In this document: one piece after another, positions 51,378-61,426 of the stretch
Numbering within the stretch: the first letter of the stretch is position 1
Layout of the letters: every line of letters begins with the position of its first letter
Assembly (NCBI GenBank): GCA_031257835.1
Contig: JAIRNY010000020.1
Location: forward strand, 78,884 to 142,883
Direction: 5' to 3'
DNA from: Candidatus Endomicrobiellum cryptotermitis
GTDB taxonomy: Bacteria > Elusimicrobiota > Endomicrobiia > Endomicrobiales > Endomicrobiaceae
Length of the DNA stretch: 64,000 bases
Notes under the pieces: model-generated
What the model was told of the DNA's origin: nothing
What the model saw: the letters and a program-made list of their open reading frames with translations, nothing else
Database searches by the model: none
Translations under genes and position numbers: made by a program

Positions 51378-51718
51378 AAGGACTTAGTCCCAAACTTAAA
51401 TTATAAACAAATAACTTAGATAGATAGTTTACTAAATTTTTAAGACGTAACATAATAAAAAATGTTAATATATTGACACATGCAGCAGCCACTGCTATCA
51501 TCTCTGGCAATTTCAAGATAAAAGTACATGACATTAGACTTGTTGCAAAATCCAAGTGAACAAGTATAGTAATACTCACTAGATTTCTTGTATAATTAGT
51601 AAACATACTCTATCTTTGTCCACACTTTCATCGCTGGTCATGGTGATGGAGCACAAGGTTCAATGTTTGTAAAAAAATATTATTTAATATTAAGTAGTTT
51701 TTATTTTGAAAATGAGCT

Positions 51719-51945
51719 TCACATATAAAACTCAAGTATTCTAACAAGAGTTTTATTAAAGCAAAAATCAAATAAATATATATATTTAAAAAATAAGTTT
51801 AAATTGTTTTTTAACACAGCTTCATCTATAATTTTTTTATATATAAATGGATCTACTAAAAAAACAATTGTAAAATTATGGTAGTAATAAATATATAAAT
51901 CTGTGATTTAATAAAATCTTTATTTAAAATTTTGAATTTTTTCAT
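51719..51945 (-). pseudogene. N-terminal remnant of ABC exporter (TMD)
   Basis: MKKFKILNKDFIKSQIYIFITTIILQLFF then frameshift at T7 run to LVDPFIYKKIIDEAVLKNNLNLFFKYIYLF; ATG overlaps SPASM stop (ATGA). Confidence 0.55.
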
Positions 51946-52880
51946 TTATTTGTTACCTTGTTTTCTAATTTTTTAATTTTAGTTTGGCGACAAACATTAG
52001 ATAGATCTTTACCTTTATATAAGTTTATAATAATAGGACATTCACAAAAGTCTTTAGATAAACATTTATTGCATTTTTCATCATATATATTATTTTCATT
52101 AAAATTATTACCTAATTTTAATAATAAATTTTCAATTCTCACTCTTTCAAATATATTAATTTTTTTTGTATTAGTAATTGGAATACAAGGTCTCATATCT
52201 CCATTAGGTAGGAGCAATTACAAAACTTTGTTTCCAAACTTCACATCTATTTTTTCTTTTTCCATAGACCCAATAGTGTTCTGTGTCATCTACTCTTAAA
52301 TTCATATTTTTAGTTAGATTTATCAGTTTCAGAAATTTGATATTGCAAACTTTTTAGATCTGTATTTAAAAGTGGAATTATTGAAGATTGAATAGCGTAA
52401 TTAAAGTTGTTTTTTAACATAAATCAATTATTAAATCATAGTTAAAATTAGTTTTCAAAGCTATATATTTAATAAAAAAATCTATGTTACTTTCCTGTAG
52501 GAATTTTAGACTTGAGTAGATAGTTTCAAAAACATTAAAAGAGGTTGTGTCTGTATATGTTTGACAATTGTAACCATATAAACTAATATTGAGATTAAAA
52601 GTATCTTAAGAATATCTAAGTTTTTAGTTTCTTCTACAATATATTTTATATTTTCTAAAGAAAGCTCAAGACTTTTATCTTGAGCTTTCTTATAAGAATT
52701 AAAACAATGTACACATTTAAAATTACAATTGTATGTTAATCTAATGTAATTTTAATATAACTATCTAAGCTCTGCATTTAAAATCACCCTATTACTAATT
52801 AACATTCTAATTATTTCTTTTTCACTATTATTTAATATTTCATAAAAATCTGTAAAGGGATTGTAGTATCTCTTAACTCA
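51942..52880 (-). pseudogene. Radical SAM/SPASM peptide-maturase-like protein, multiply frameshifted
   Basis: YYNPFTDFYEILNNSEKEIIRMLISNRVILN; CNFKCVHCFNSYKK (CxxxCxxC); CNKCLSKDFCECPIIINLYKGKDLSNVC (SPASM-like). Confidence 0.75.
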
Positions 52881-52937
52881 ACCCACCAGAAAAAGAAAAG
52901 GAAGAAAAAATAAAGCAAGGGGAAAAAATCAAGTATA

Positions 52938-53480
52938 TTATAAAAGAAATTTAAGCATAAAAGCTTTACAGCGGTTATTGCTCGCCATTTTTATGGCTTG
53001 TTTTATGCCTATCAGTATAAGAATTAACACTTTTAGAAAAAGCTTCAGAAAAAGTCTATTATCTTTTAACCTTTCAAGTATCATTTGTCTGCAGTTTTGA
53101 TAATGAGGATTTTCTTTTTCAGAAATACACTCTTTCCAGTCTTTAAGCGCAAAATTTATTAAATTCGGGTCGCATCTTTTTAACCAAGCAGACTCTTTTT
53201 CGTATCCTTTATTTATTGCCTGCTCAACTTCTTGCTCACACATTTCATCAAAATTTTTAAACATATAATTCCATCGACTCAAATATCCTGTACGCAACTC
53301 ATATTTCTCACAGGACTGCAAGTCAAAGTCTTTATACATTAGATCAATTGTGGCTTGGACAGATTCCTTTTCATCATGGTGGTCATCATGGCTTTCATAA
53401 AATAGATGACAGCATCCTCTACAGGCTTTTCTGGTGAAAAACTACGCCATGTAGCTAGCAGAGATTTAATACTACCAAAT
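52938..53480 (-). pseudogene. Orphan protein of unknown function; 133-aa ORF 52938-53339 plus frameshifted N-terminal part
   Basis: CKIFGSIKSLLATWRSFSPEKPVEDAVIYF (one frame) runs into ESHDDHHDEKESVQATIDLMYKDFDLQSCEKYELRTG... (next frame). Confidence 0.45.
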
Positions 53481-53537
53481 ATCTTGCATATTCTATCCTC
53501 CCTGTCTCACCCATATAGAAAGTTGTTTAAAATATCA

Positions 53538-54560
53538 TTAAAATTGTTTTAAAAACCTTAAATCATTTTCATAAAACAAACGTATATCATCTATACCGTA
53601 CTTAAACATCGTTATTCTTTCAACTCCTAACCCAAAAGCGTAACCTGTGTACTTTTCACTATTATAATTAACCGCCTTTAAAACATTTGGATGTACCATT
53701 CCACAGCCTAACAGCTCAATCCACCCCGAATTTTTACATATTCTACACCCTTTACCATTACAAAAAACACATTGCACGTCAACTTCTCCAGACGGTTCTG
53801 TAAACTGAAAGTGTGATGGCCTAAAACGTATATCTATGCCATACCCAAAAAATTCATGTGTAAAATCTGACAAGACTGCTTTCAAGTCAACAAAAGTTAT
53901 GTCCTCATCTACAGCCAGCCCTTCTATTTGATGAAAAGTTGAAAAATGAGTTGCATCTGGAGCTTCGTTTCTGTAAACTCTCCCAGGGACAATTACTTTT
54001 ACTGGAGGTTTTTGGCTTTCCATAACATGAATCTGGCCCGGAGAAGTGTGTGTTCTAAGAAGCTCTTCTGTCCCTTCAAGATAAAAAGTATCCTGAATAT
54101 CTCTTGCAGGATGACTTTTAGAAATATTTAAAGCTTCAAAATTATACCACTGCGTCTCTATTTCATGGCCTTGAGCAACAGAAAAGCCAAGCGATTTAAA
54201 AATAGAACTAATATCTTGTATTGTCTGCATTATAGGATGCAAGCTACCTTTAGAAAAAGGAAAATAAAAATCACTTGAATAGTCAAGCTTTTCTTTTCGC
54301 ACTTTTTCTTCTAATAACGTTTTTCTAAATGTTTCTTTTCTTGACTCTATTTCATTTTCTATAACACTTTTGGCACTGTTTGCTTTGGAACCTATATTTT
54401 TTCTATCTTCTTCAGAAAAGTTAGATAGAGATTTTAAAATTTGTGTTAAAGCTCCATTTTTTCCTAAATATTTAATTTTTATATTCTCAATAGCTTTTAA
54501 ATCTGCTGCTTTTATCTGCAATATAGCTTCTTTAACAATTTCTTCAATGTTATTATTCAT
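53538..54560 (-). CDS. pheS: Phenylalanyl-tRNA synthetase alpha subunit
   Basis: GSLHPIMQTIQDISSIF, HPARDIQDTFYLE, LRTHTSPGQIH, FHQIEGLAVDE, GCGMVHPNVL. Confidence 0.96.
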   Translation of the reverse strand: MNNNIEEIVKEAILQIKAADLKAIENIKIKYLGKNGALTQILKSLSNFSEEDRKNIGSKANSAKSVIENEIESRKETFRKTLLEEKVRKEKLDYSSDFYFPFSKGSLHPIMQTIQDISSIFKSLGFSVAQGHEIETQWYNFEALNISKSHPARDIQDTFYLEGTEELLRTHTSPGQIHVMESQKPPVKVIVPGRVYRNEAPDATHFSTFHQIEGLAVDEDITFVDLKAVLSDFTHEFFGYGIDIRFRPSHFQFTEPSGEVDVQCVFCNGKGCRICKNSGWIELLGCGMVHPNVLKAVNYNSEKYTGYAFGLGVERITMFKYGIDDIRLFYENDLRFLKQF

Positions 54561-54695
54561 TTATATACCTCACCACTATTAACGTAACCATTTATCAAGT
54601 TTATTAAAAACTCAAGTTTCGCTCACATAGAAAACCCATCTTCTAACTGGCAAATATAATTACTAAATTATTTAAGTATTGTATATTTTTTGTCC

Positions 54696-54920
54696 CTAGC
54701 GACAAGAACATCCACTACAACACTTATGCTTATTACTTTGCATGTTTTGGCAAAAATCATTATTAGAACAATTATTACTTTGAGATTTTGATGAAAAAGT
54801 CGAAAACTGTTTTACAAGGTCAACACTTTTACATTTTGGACATTTAACTTGATTACCGTTAAAAACAAGCGCCTCAAAATGTTCTTTACAACTATTGCAA
54901 ATAAATTCAAATAATGGCAT
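54696..54920 (-). CDS. FmdB-type zinc-ribbon protein
   Basis: MPLFEFICNSCKEHFEAL...VKCPKCKSVDLVKQFSTFS; Cys-rich tail. Confidence 0.85.
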   Translation of the reverse strand: MPLFEFICNSCKEHFEALVFNGNQVKCPKCKSVDLVKQFSTFSSKSQSNNCSNNDFCQNMQSNKHKCCSGCSCR

Positions 54921-54925
54921 GTCAT

Positions 54926-56614
54926 TTATCCTCTATTCCTTGAAATAGGACCTCTTTCAATTGAAAAACGTTTATTATTAAAATGTTTTTCCTTAGCAAA
55001 AGTGCTAGTTAACCCTTTTGCTAATTCTACAGATACTCTTTTACCCTTTATATTGCTAGAATGCAAAGCGTTTATTACATTGTCTGCATGTTCTGCGGGC
55101 ACTTCAACAAAAGAAAAAGCATCTAAAATTTTTATGTTACCGACCATATCGCCACTAATACCTGTTTCTCCCGCAATAGTTCCAACGAAATCTCCAGCTC
55201 TTACATTATCTTTCTTACCAATATTTATAAACAGTCTAACCATGCCTTTATCTCTAGCACCAGTATCACAATATCTGTCTTTTATATCTGCAAAAATGTC
55301 TGCTTTTTGCTCCTGCTCTTTTTTTTGAGCTGCAAACAACATTTTTAAAAGGGCAGATGCAACATCTAAAGAAGTTAAATTGTCAGAAATCAGAGATTCT
55401 ACAAGCCTTGAATATTTTTCTAAATCTTTTTCTTTTAAAGAGTCTCGTACCTTATCAAGCATAACTATCGTTTTTACATTTTCAACGTCTGACAAAGTAG
55501 GCACTTTAGTTCTTTTTATTGTCACTTTTGTATATTTTTGAATGTCTCTCAACTTATAGATATCTTTGCCGGAAACAAAACTATATGCTTTCCCTGTTCT
55601 GCCAGCCCTACCTGTTCTACCTATCCTGTGCACATAATCTTCATCATCTTTTGGAACATCATAATTAAACACCATATCTATATCATCTACATCTATACCT
55701 CTTGCTGCTACATCTGTTGCTACAAGCACTTCTATAGATCCGCTTCTAAACTTGGTCATAACCCTGTCTCTTTGAGATTGGTTCATGTCTCCATGCAAAG
55801 CATCCGCGCCATAACCTCTTGCTTGTAGAGAAGAAGTAACCTCGTCTACTCTTTTTTTAGTATTACAAAACACAATAGAAAGTTTTGGTGCATACATATC
55901 TAAACACCTTGCAAGAGCTTCTAATTTCTGGTGTTCTCTTAAATCAAAATAGTATTGCTCAATTAAAGGAACTGTTAATTTTTCGCTTATAACTTTTATT
56001 GTTGCCGGACTTTTTTGATATTTTTTTGTAAGAAATAAAAACTCTTTAGGCATTGTTGCAGAAAAGAAAACAGTTTGCCTTTCCTGTGGCATAGCTTTTA
56101 ATATTAGTTCTATATCGTCTCTAAACCCCATATCAAGCATTTCGTCAGCTTCGTCTAAAACTATAGTAGAAGCAGTCTGTAAATTTAATGTTTTGCGTCC
56201 TAGGTGGTCTATAACCCTACCAGGCGTACCTATAACAATTTGGGCGCCTTTAGAAAGAGCTAACATTTGCCTTTGTATTGGTTGCCCACCATAAACAGGT
56301 ACTATATTAATGCCCTTTTTATATTTAGAAAAAAGTTTTAACTCTTGCGCAACTTGTATTGCAAGTTCTCTTGTAGGGCACAAAATTATAGTTTGCACAC
56401 CTTTGTTTTTAGGATCAACTTTTTCCAAAACAGGTATACCAAAAGCTGCGGTTTTTCCTGTCCCTGTTTGAGCTTGTCCTATAATGTCTAGTCCTGACAG
56501 AAGTTTTGGTATAGATAAACTTTGTATTGGCGTAGCTTCTTCAAAACCTAAGTCTGCTACAGCTTTAATTATCTCGGCAGACAAGTTTAGTTCAGTAAAT
56601 TTTAATGTCGTCAT
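54926..56614 (-). CDS. deaD: DEAD-box RNA helicase with DbpA-type RNA-binding domain
   Basis: AQTGTGKTAAFGIP, VLDEADEMLDMGF, FSATMP, HRIGRTGRAGRTG. Confidence 0.94.
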   Translation of the reverse strand: MTTLKFTELNLSAEIIKAVADLGFEEATPIQSLSIPKLLSGLDIIGQAQTGTGKTAAFGIPVLEKVDPKNKGVQTIILCPTRELAIQVAQELKLFSKYKKGINIVPVYGGQPIQRQMLALSKGAQIVIGTPGRVIDHLGRKTLNLQTASTIVLDEADEMLDMGFRDDIELILKAMPQERQTVFFSATMPKEFLFLTKKYQKSPATIKVISEKLTVPLIEQYYFDLREHQKLEALARCLDMYAPKLSIVFCNTKKRVDEVTSSLQARGYGADALHGDMNQSQRDRVMTKFRSGSIEVLVATDVAARGIDVDDIDMVFNYDVPKDDEDYVHRIGRTGRAGRTGKAYSFVSGKDIYKLRDIQKYTKVTIKRTKVPTLSDVENVKTIVMLDKVRDSLKEKDLEKYSRLVESLISDNLTSLDVASALLKMLFAAQKKEQEQKADIFADIKDRYCDTGARDKGMVRLFINIGKKDNVRAGDFVGTIAGETGISGDMVGNIKILDAFSFVEVPAEHADNVINALHSSNIKGKRVSVELAKGLTSTFAKEKHFNNKRFSIERGPISRNRG

Positions 56615-56840
56615 TTTTCAAATCCTTTTGTTTTCTCTATTATCCTTTTTAAAAAAATAATATTTTTGGTATCGTTATATTAAAAAAATCTTGTTACTTT
56701 TAAAACAGTTCTTTTATTGTACTTGCTAATTAAAAATTTGCTAAATGTTTTTGGTCTAGACAAAAACGTATCCTACAACACTTACCAAATCATATATAGT
56801 TCTACTATTGTTTACTTACACAGCCTCATTCTTATACAAT

Positions 56841-57134
56841 TTACTCATTAGACTTTATTCCTATAAGTTTGTCTAGTCTTTCTTTTACTATCTTGTAGTC
56901 AGAGTTAATAGATAAAGCTCTCGAATACATTTCTTTTGCTTCGTCTATTAAATTTGAACTTTCTTTAATAAGGCCTATATTATAATAAGCTTCTGCATTT
57001 GCAGAGTTTATTTCTAAAACCTTTTTAAATTCTAAAATTGCCGCATCATATTTATTATTCAAAAAATAAAATTTGCCAAGCTCCATATACATCGCTTCTA
57101 AAGAAATGTTTGTTTTTAAATTTTCTTTGCTCAT
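56841..57134 (-). CDS. TPR-repeat protein
   Basis: KYDAAILEFKKVLEINSANAEAYYNIGLIKE... Confidence 0.8.
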   Translation of the reverse strand: MSKENLKTNISLEAMYMELGKFYFLNNKYDAAILEFKKVLEINSANAEAYYNIGLIKESSNLIDEAKEMYSRALSINSDYKIVKERLDKLIGIKSNE

Positions 57135-57829
57135 TCATTATCCTTTTTTATTTTTGCTAGACATTCTTCGGATCCAATAACAACCAAAACGTCGTTTTGA
57201 TTTATCTCGTCATATGGACCAGGCACCATATTAACTTCTTCTTTTATGTCGCTTTGTCCATCATCATTAATTACCGGAACCCGCTTTCGTATAGCAATAA
57301 TATTTATACCATAACTATTTCTTATATTTGAATCTCTTATAGTTTTGCCCCAGACAGATTTTGGAGCCACTATTTCAGCTAAATTATAATCTTTAGAAAG
57401 TTTTATTTGTTCTAAAATGTTTGGTGTTACTATATTTTCTACAAGTTTTTTTGACATTTCAAGTTCTGGATAAACAACTGTACTAGCTCCAAGTTTTGCT
57501 GCAACTTTTGAATGCCAATTACTTGCTGATTTAACAATAACATTCTTAACGCCAAGCTCTTTAACTATCAATGTTGCCAAAATGCTTGTTTCTATACTTT
57601 CTCCTATAGATATTATAACACTGTCACAATCTGCAACACCAGCTTCTAGCATAGCCTTTTCATCTGTTGCATCTACAACTAAAGCTTGAGTAACAAATTG
57701 GCTTATTCTATCAACTATTTCTGTATTAATATCAAGAGCTAAAACTTGAATGTTTTTACTTGCAAACTCCACTGCAACATTATAACCAAAAGTGCCAAGC
57801 CCAATAACTGCAAACTGCTTATTCTTCAT
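57131..57829 (-). CDS. ktrA: K+ uptake regulatory protein KtrA/TrkA (RCK)
   Basis: FAVIGLGTFGYNVAVEFASKNIQVLALDIN, VVDATDEKAMLEAG; TrkA-C region. Confidence 0.9.
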   Translation of the reverse strand: MKNKQFAVIGLGTFGYNVAVEFASKNIQVLALDINTEIVDRISQFVTQALVVDATDEKAMLEAGVADCDSVIISIGESIETSILATLIVKELGVKNVIVKSASNWHSKVAAKLGASTVVYPELEMSKKLVENIVTPNILEQIKLSKDYNLAEIVAPKSVWGKTIRDSNIRNSYGINIIAIRKRVPVINDDGQSDIKEEVNMVPGPYDEINQNDVLVVIGSEECLAKIKKDNE

Positions 57830-57839
57830 TGTAGCCTCT

Positions 57840-59147
57840 TTATCCAACTAAAATCCTTCCTTCAGGATACTTTATACTTTTCTTTTTATAACCAGGATCT
57901 AACATTAACACAAGTAACGTAAGTATTCCTATTCTACCTACCAACATTGCAATAATAATATAAATTTTGCTTGCTAAGGACAACTGTTCTGTAATACCCA
58001 AAGACATACCAACAGTAGCAAGTGCTGAAACTACCTCAAAAACAACAGCAATTGGCCTTAAGCTATCTTCATGCAAAATAACAATTGCAGAAAACAAAAC
58101 TATTAATGCAAAAAATATAATAAAAACTACTAATGCTTTTTTTATTAAGTCAAAAGGTATACGCCTTTTAAACAAAACATAATCATCGTCGCCAACAAGA
58201 ATGCTCTTTACAAATATAAACACAAGAGCAAGCGTAGTAATTTTTACACCACCAGCAGTACTACCAGGAGCTGCTCCTATAGACATTAAAAATATCATTA
58301 CAGATTCTGTAAACTCGTTAAACAAGTTTATAGGCACACTACAAAAACCTGCAGTTCTAGAAATGACCGCCTCAAAAAAAGAATTGTTTATTAAATAAAA
58401 AATGCCGTGTCCTGAAACAGACTTTGAAAACAAAAATACAAAAAAAGCAAAAACAGTAATACCTAAAGACATAAAAAGTACAACTTTGGTATGTATAGAG
58501 AAATGGAGTCTTTTTTCTTTATAGTAATCGTAAATATCTACTATTACAAAAAAACCCAGCCCTCCAAGCAGTACCAGAAACGAAACAATATACAACACTA
58601 TAGGGTTTGAGGAAAAAGATACCATGCTATCATTAAAAACACTAAAACCTGCATTACAAAAAGCCATTATTGAATAAAATATGCCTAAGTATACTGATTT
58701 TAAAAAGGGGAAATCTTTAAAAAAAACAATTGTTAAAGACAAAGCTCCTAAAAATTCTATTATTAAGACAAAAAATACAGCTTTTGATAAAAGTTTTTTT
58801 AAACCATTGAAAGAAGAAACATCAAACATATCTTGCATTATCCGTCTATCTTTCAAAGTAATCTTGCCTAAAAGCAATGTTAAAGCTGTAGAAACAAACA
58901 TATATCCCATACCGCTAATTTGTACCAAAAGCAAAATAATTATCTGCCCGAATTTAGAATAATAGTCTCCTATATTTACAATTGAAAGGCCAGTAACACA
59001 AACAGCAGAAACAGAAGTAAACAAAGTAGCTATAAAAGAATAGTTCCCCTTAGAATTATAAGAAGCAGGCAAAGACAAAAATACCATACCTGCTACTATA
59101 AGCCCAATAAAAAACAATACTAATGTTTTTGCTGGAGAATATTTCAT
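57840..59147 (-). CDS. ktrB: K+ transporter KtrB/TrkH
   Basis: SVSAVCVTGLSIVNIGDYYSKFGQ, AFCNAGFSVF, GAAPGSTAGGVKITT, ATVGMSLGIT, VGRIGILTL. Confidence 0.93.
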   Translation of the reverse strand: MKYSPAKTLVLFFIGLIVAGMVFLSLPASYNSKGNYSFIATLFTSVSAVCVTGLSIVNIGDYYSKFGQIIILLLVQISGMGYMFVSTALTLLLGKITLKDRRIMQDMFDVSSFNGLKKLLSKAVFFVLIIEFLGALSLTIVFFKDFPFLKSVYLGIFYSIMAFCNAGFSVFNDSMVSFSSNPIVLYIVSFLVLLGGLGFFVIVDIYDYYKEKRLHFSIHTKVVLFMSLGITVFAFFVFLFSKSVSGHGIFYLINNSFFEAVISRTAGFCSVPINLFNEFTESVMIFLMSIGAAPGSTAGGVKITTLALVFIFVKSILVGDDDYVLFKRRIPFDLIKKALVVFIIFFALIVLFSAIVILHEDSLRPIAVVFEVVSALATVGMSLGITEQLSLASKIYIIIAMLVGRIGILTLLVLMLDPGYKKKSIKYPEGRILVG

Positions 59148-59155
59148 TACCTTTC

Positions 59156-59503
59156 TTATGCTGATTTTGCAATTTCTATTAATTGTTTAAATGCAGGGTT
59201 ATCATTTACTGCGATTTCTGCAAGCATTTTTCTGTCTATGGCAACATTTGCCTTTTTTAGACCTGATATAAACCTGTTATAAGAAATACCTTCCTGTCTT
59301 ACTGCAGCATTTAAACGAACTATCCAAAGAGTTCTAAAATTTGCTTTGTTGTCTTTTCTTCCCACATAAGCATATGCAAGAGATCTTTCTACTTGTTGAA
59401 CGACCATTCTCCAACGGTTTTTCTTTGTAGCATAAGAACCCTTTGCTAACCTAAATATTTTTTTCTTTTTTTGTCTTGTATATACAGCACTTCTAGTACG
59501 CAT
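59156..59503 (-). CDS. rplT: Ribosomal protein L20
   Basis: MRTRSAVYTRQKKKKIFRLAKG..., RTLWIVRLNAAVRQEGISYNRFI. Confidence 0.97.
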   Translation of the reverse strand: MRTRSAVYTRQKKKKIFRLAKGSYATKKNRWRMVVQQVERSLAYAYVGRKDNKANFRTLWIVRLNAAVRQEGISYNRFISGLKKANVAIDRKMLAEIAVNDNPAFKQLIEIAKSA

Positions 59504-59536
59504 TTAAAATCTCCTTAGATTGTGTGAAGCCAGTAC

Positions 59537-59737
59537 CTAAAAACTGTAAGGCATAACTTTTTTTATAACTTTCATATCTGATTCTGCTACAATCACAGCT
59601 TTTCTAGACTTTCTATTCTGATTTCCAGAGTCACCTGTTAAAAGATGCCTTTGTCCTGGCTTTTTATATTTTGCTTTTCCTTTTCCTGTAACTTTAAACC
59701 GTTTTTTTGCACCTCTGTGCGTCTTCATTTTAGGCAT
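59537..59737 (-). CDS. rpmI: Ribosomal protein L35
   Basis: MPKMKTHRGAKKRFKVTGKGKAKYKKPGQRHLLT. Confidence 0.96.
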   Translation of the reverse strand: MPKMKTHRGAKKRFKVTGKGKAKYKKPGQRHLLTGDSGNQNRKSRKAVIVAESDMKVIKKVMPYSF

Positions 59738-59800
59738 TACTTTCTCCATTGTTTACAACAGCATTGTATACCGTTGAAATGATATTTAGTTTAGTTTACT

Positions 59801-60367
59801 TTACTTTATTCTCTTCTTTGAAACTAACGTTAAAAACATTCTTGTTCCCATAGAAGAAGTTCTGCCTTCTGTTTCTGCTATGTCAGACAAAGACTCTTTA
59901 ACTTTGTCCATAACCTTAACTCCTAAGTCTCTATGCTGCATTTCTCTTCCAGAAAACATTACTGTAATTTGAACTTTATTTCCATCTTCAATAAAACTTC
60001 TAGCATGTTTAATTTTTATTTCTAAGTCGTGCTCCCCAATGCGAGGCCTTATTCTAACTTCTTTTAGCTGGAAAACTTTTTGTCTCTTTTTTGCCTCTTT
60101 ACCTTTTTTATCCATTTCATACTTAAATTTAGAAAAATTAATTATTTTACACACAGGCGGACTTGCCTGTGGGGAAATTTCAACAAGATCTAAATCTAAA
60201 GTTTGAGCTTTAGACAAAGCCTCAACTGTTTTAACTATTCCTAACATAATTCCATCAGAGTCAATAAGTCTTACCTCTGGCACTTTGATAAACTGGTTTA
60301 TACGAATTTTCTTGTTTTCGACGATTCCTCCTCTTGTCTTTTTTAACCATAATTTATTAACAGACAA
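59801..60367 (-). CDS. infC: Translation initiation factor IF-3 (start codon uncertain)
   Basis: RINQFIKVPEVRLIDSDGIMLGI, DLDLVEISPQASPPVCKI, QVTVMFSGREMQHRDLG-like C-domain; only distal TTG or non-canonical starts near the AGGAGG. Confidence 0.93.
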   Translation of the reverse strand: MSVNKLWLKKTRGGIVENKKIRINQFIKVPEVRLIDSDGIMLGIVKTVEALSKAQTLDLDLVEISPQASPPVCKIINFSKFKYEMDKKGKEAKKRQKVFQLKEVRIRPRIGEHDLEIKIKHARSFIEDGNKVQITVMFSGREMQHRDLGVKVMDKVKESLSDIAETEGRTSSMGTRMFLTLVSKKRIK

Positions 60368-60373
60368 TCTTTA

Positions 60374-60406
60374 CAAAAAAATCAGGGCAGAATATTATCC
60401 GCCCCG
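60374..60406 (-). terminator. Intrinsic terminator/attenuator in the infC leader
   Basis: Minus GGGCGGA-taatat-TCTGCCC-TGATTTTTTT immediately upstream of infC. Confidence 0.7.
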
Positions 60407-60544
60407 TAAAACAACAAATCAAACATTATTTAACCTTTTCCCTTTTTTAAGCATTACTCGGTTAAGGTGAGCCGGGACGGCTTCTTTTATAGAATTTTAA
60501 CTTAATGCACTATTTTATAATAGCTATAAAAAATTGTCAAACAA

Positions 60545-60578
60545 AAAAGAGCCACTAAAAAACAAACGCGGCTCTTTT
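60545..60578 (-). terminator. Terminator downstream of small lipoprotein gene
   Basis: AAAAGAGCC / GGCTCTTTT inverted repeat plus T-tract on minus strand. Confidence 0.7.
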
Positions 60579-60625
60579 GAAACGCAGTCTTTAAAGTCTA
60601 TTCTGCCAACTATGTAATACTCAAG

Positions 60626-60826
60626 CTAGTATGCAGCTTGAGTATTAGCTGTTTCAGCAGATACTTCTGATGAAGACTGAGAAGTATTTGTGTCTACTTC
60701 AACCCCTGATTCTTCAACTGTTACTTGAGATTCTTCTTGAACTTGTTCTGTTTTCTTACCTGAACAAGATACCAAACCAAAAGTTAAAAAAAACGCCAGC
60801 GCTGCCAAAAACGAAACTTTTTTCAT
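60626..60826 (-). CDS. Small acidic lipoprotein
   Basis: MKKVSFLAALAFFLTFGLVSCSGKK lipobox then Glu/Ser-rich tail; SD AGGAG upstream. Confidence 0.7.
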   Translation of the reverse strand: MKKVSFLAALAFFLTFGLVSCSGKKTEQVQEESQVTVEESGVEVDTNTSQSSSEVSAETANTQAAY

Positions 60827-61046
60827 CTTACTTCTCCTTTTAATATGCGACTTACGGACCCATTCTATATCTTTTATATTTTTTTTGCAACATCTTACAA
60901 AATCTTACAAGCACAATGAGCTTTATTGACAAAGATCAACAAAAATTTATATACAAAAAAGTAAACAATAAAACACAAATTATCTCTTTATTGTCGCCAA
61001 ACACTATCGCTAACAAACTAACCTCCTTACTCTTGGACTTCTCATA

Positions 61047-61277
61047 CTAGTTCCATTTTCTTATCGGCCTCATCCCCTCTTCTCTCTTGCTTTCTATATC
61101 AATACCTTTATCTTTTGCGTACTTGATCTCTACCACCACTACACTTTCTTTGCCTTTTATCACTACATCTATCCTTCCTTTGTCAGTATGCACTTCTCCT
61201 TCTACTTCATATTCACTTATACGCGTCGCTAGTAAAAACAATGAATGATAGTAGGATTCTCTCTTTGTGTGCAACAA
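61047..61277 (-). pseudogene. PD-(D/E)XK nuclease-domain fragment of AAA-ATPase-like (DUF1703-type) protein
   Basis: YEVEGEVHTDKGRIDVVIKGKESVVVVEIKYAKDKG; short fragment. Confidence 0.6.
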
Positions 61278-61350
61278 GCAGTGTGTTTGACTTTAACATA
61301 CAAATATGGTATCCTACCACAAGTTTAAGACACTACAAACTTTTTATTTT

Positions 61351-61426
61351 GGGCAGTTAGCTCAGGTGGAAGAGCATTTCCCTTACAAGGAAGAGGTCGC
61401 GGGTTCAAACCCTGCACTGCCCACCA
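61351..61426 (+). tRNA. tRNA-Val(UAC), CCA encoded
   Basis: GGGCAGT...ACTGCCCACCA; loop CTTACAA, anticodon TAC. Confidence 0.95.

Noticed and set aside
51346-51606. 86-aa hydrophobic minus ORF
   Set aside because: Overlaps the PIG-L start and borders degraded DNA; may be a membrane protein remnant but I could not assign it.
51600-51720. Plus-strand text VHTFIAGHGDGAQGSMFVKKYY
   Set aside because: Short, no start or SD, no domain recognised; could be chance in a decayed spacer.
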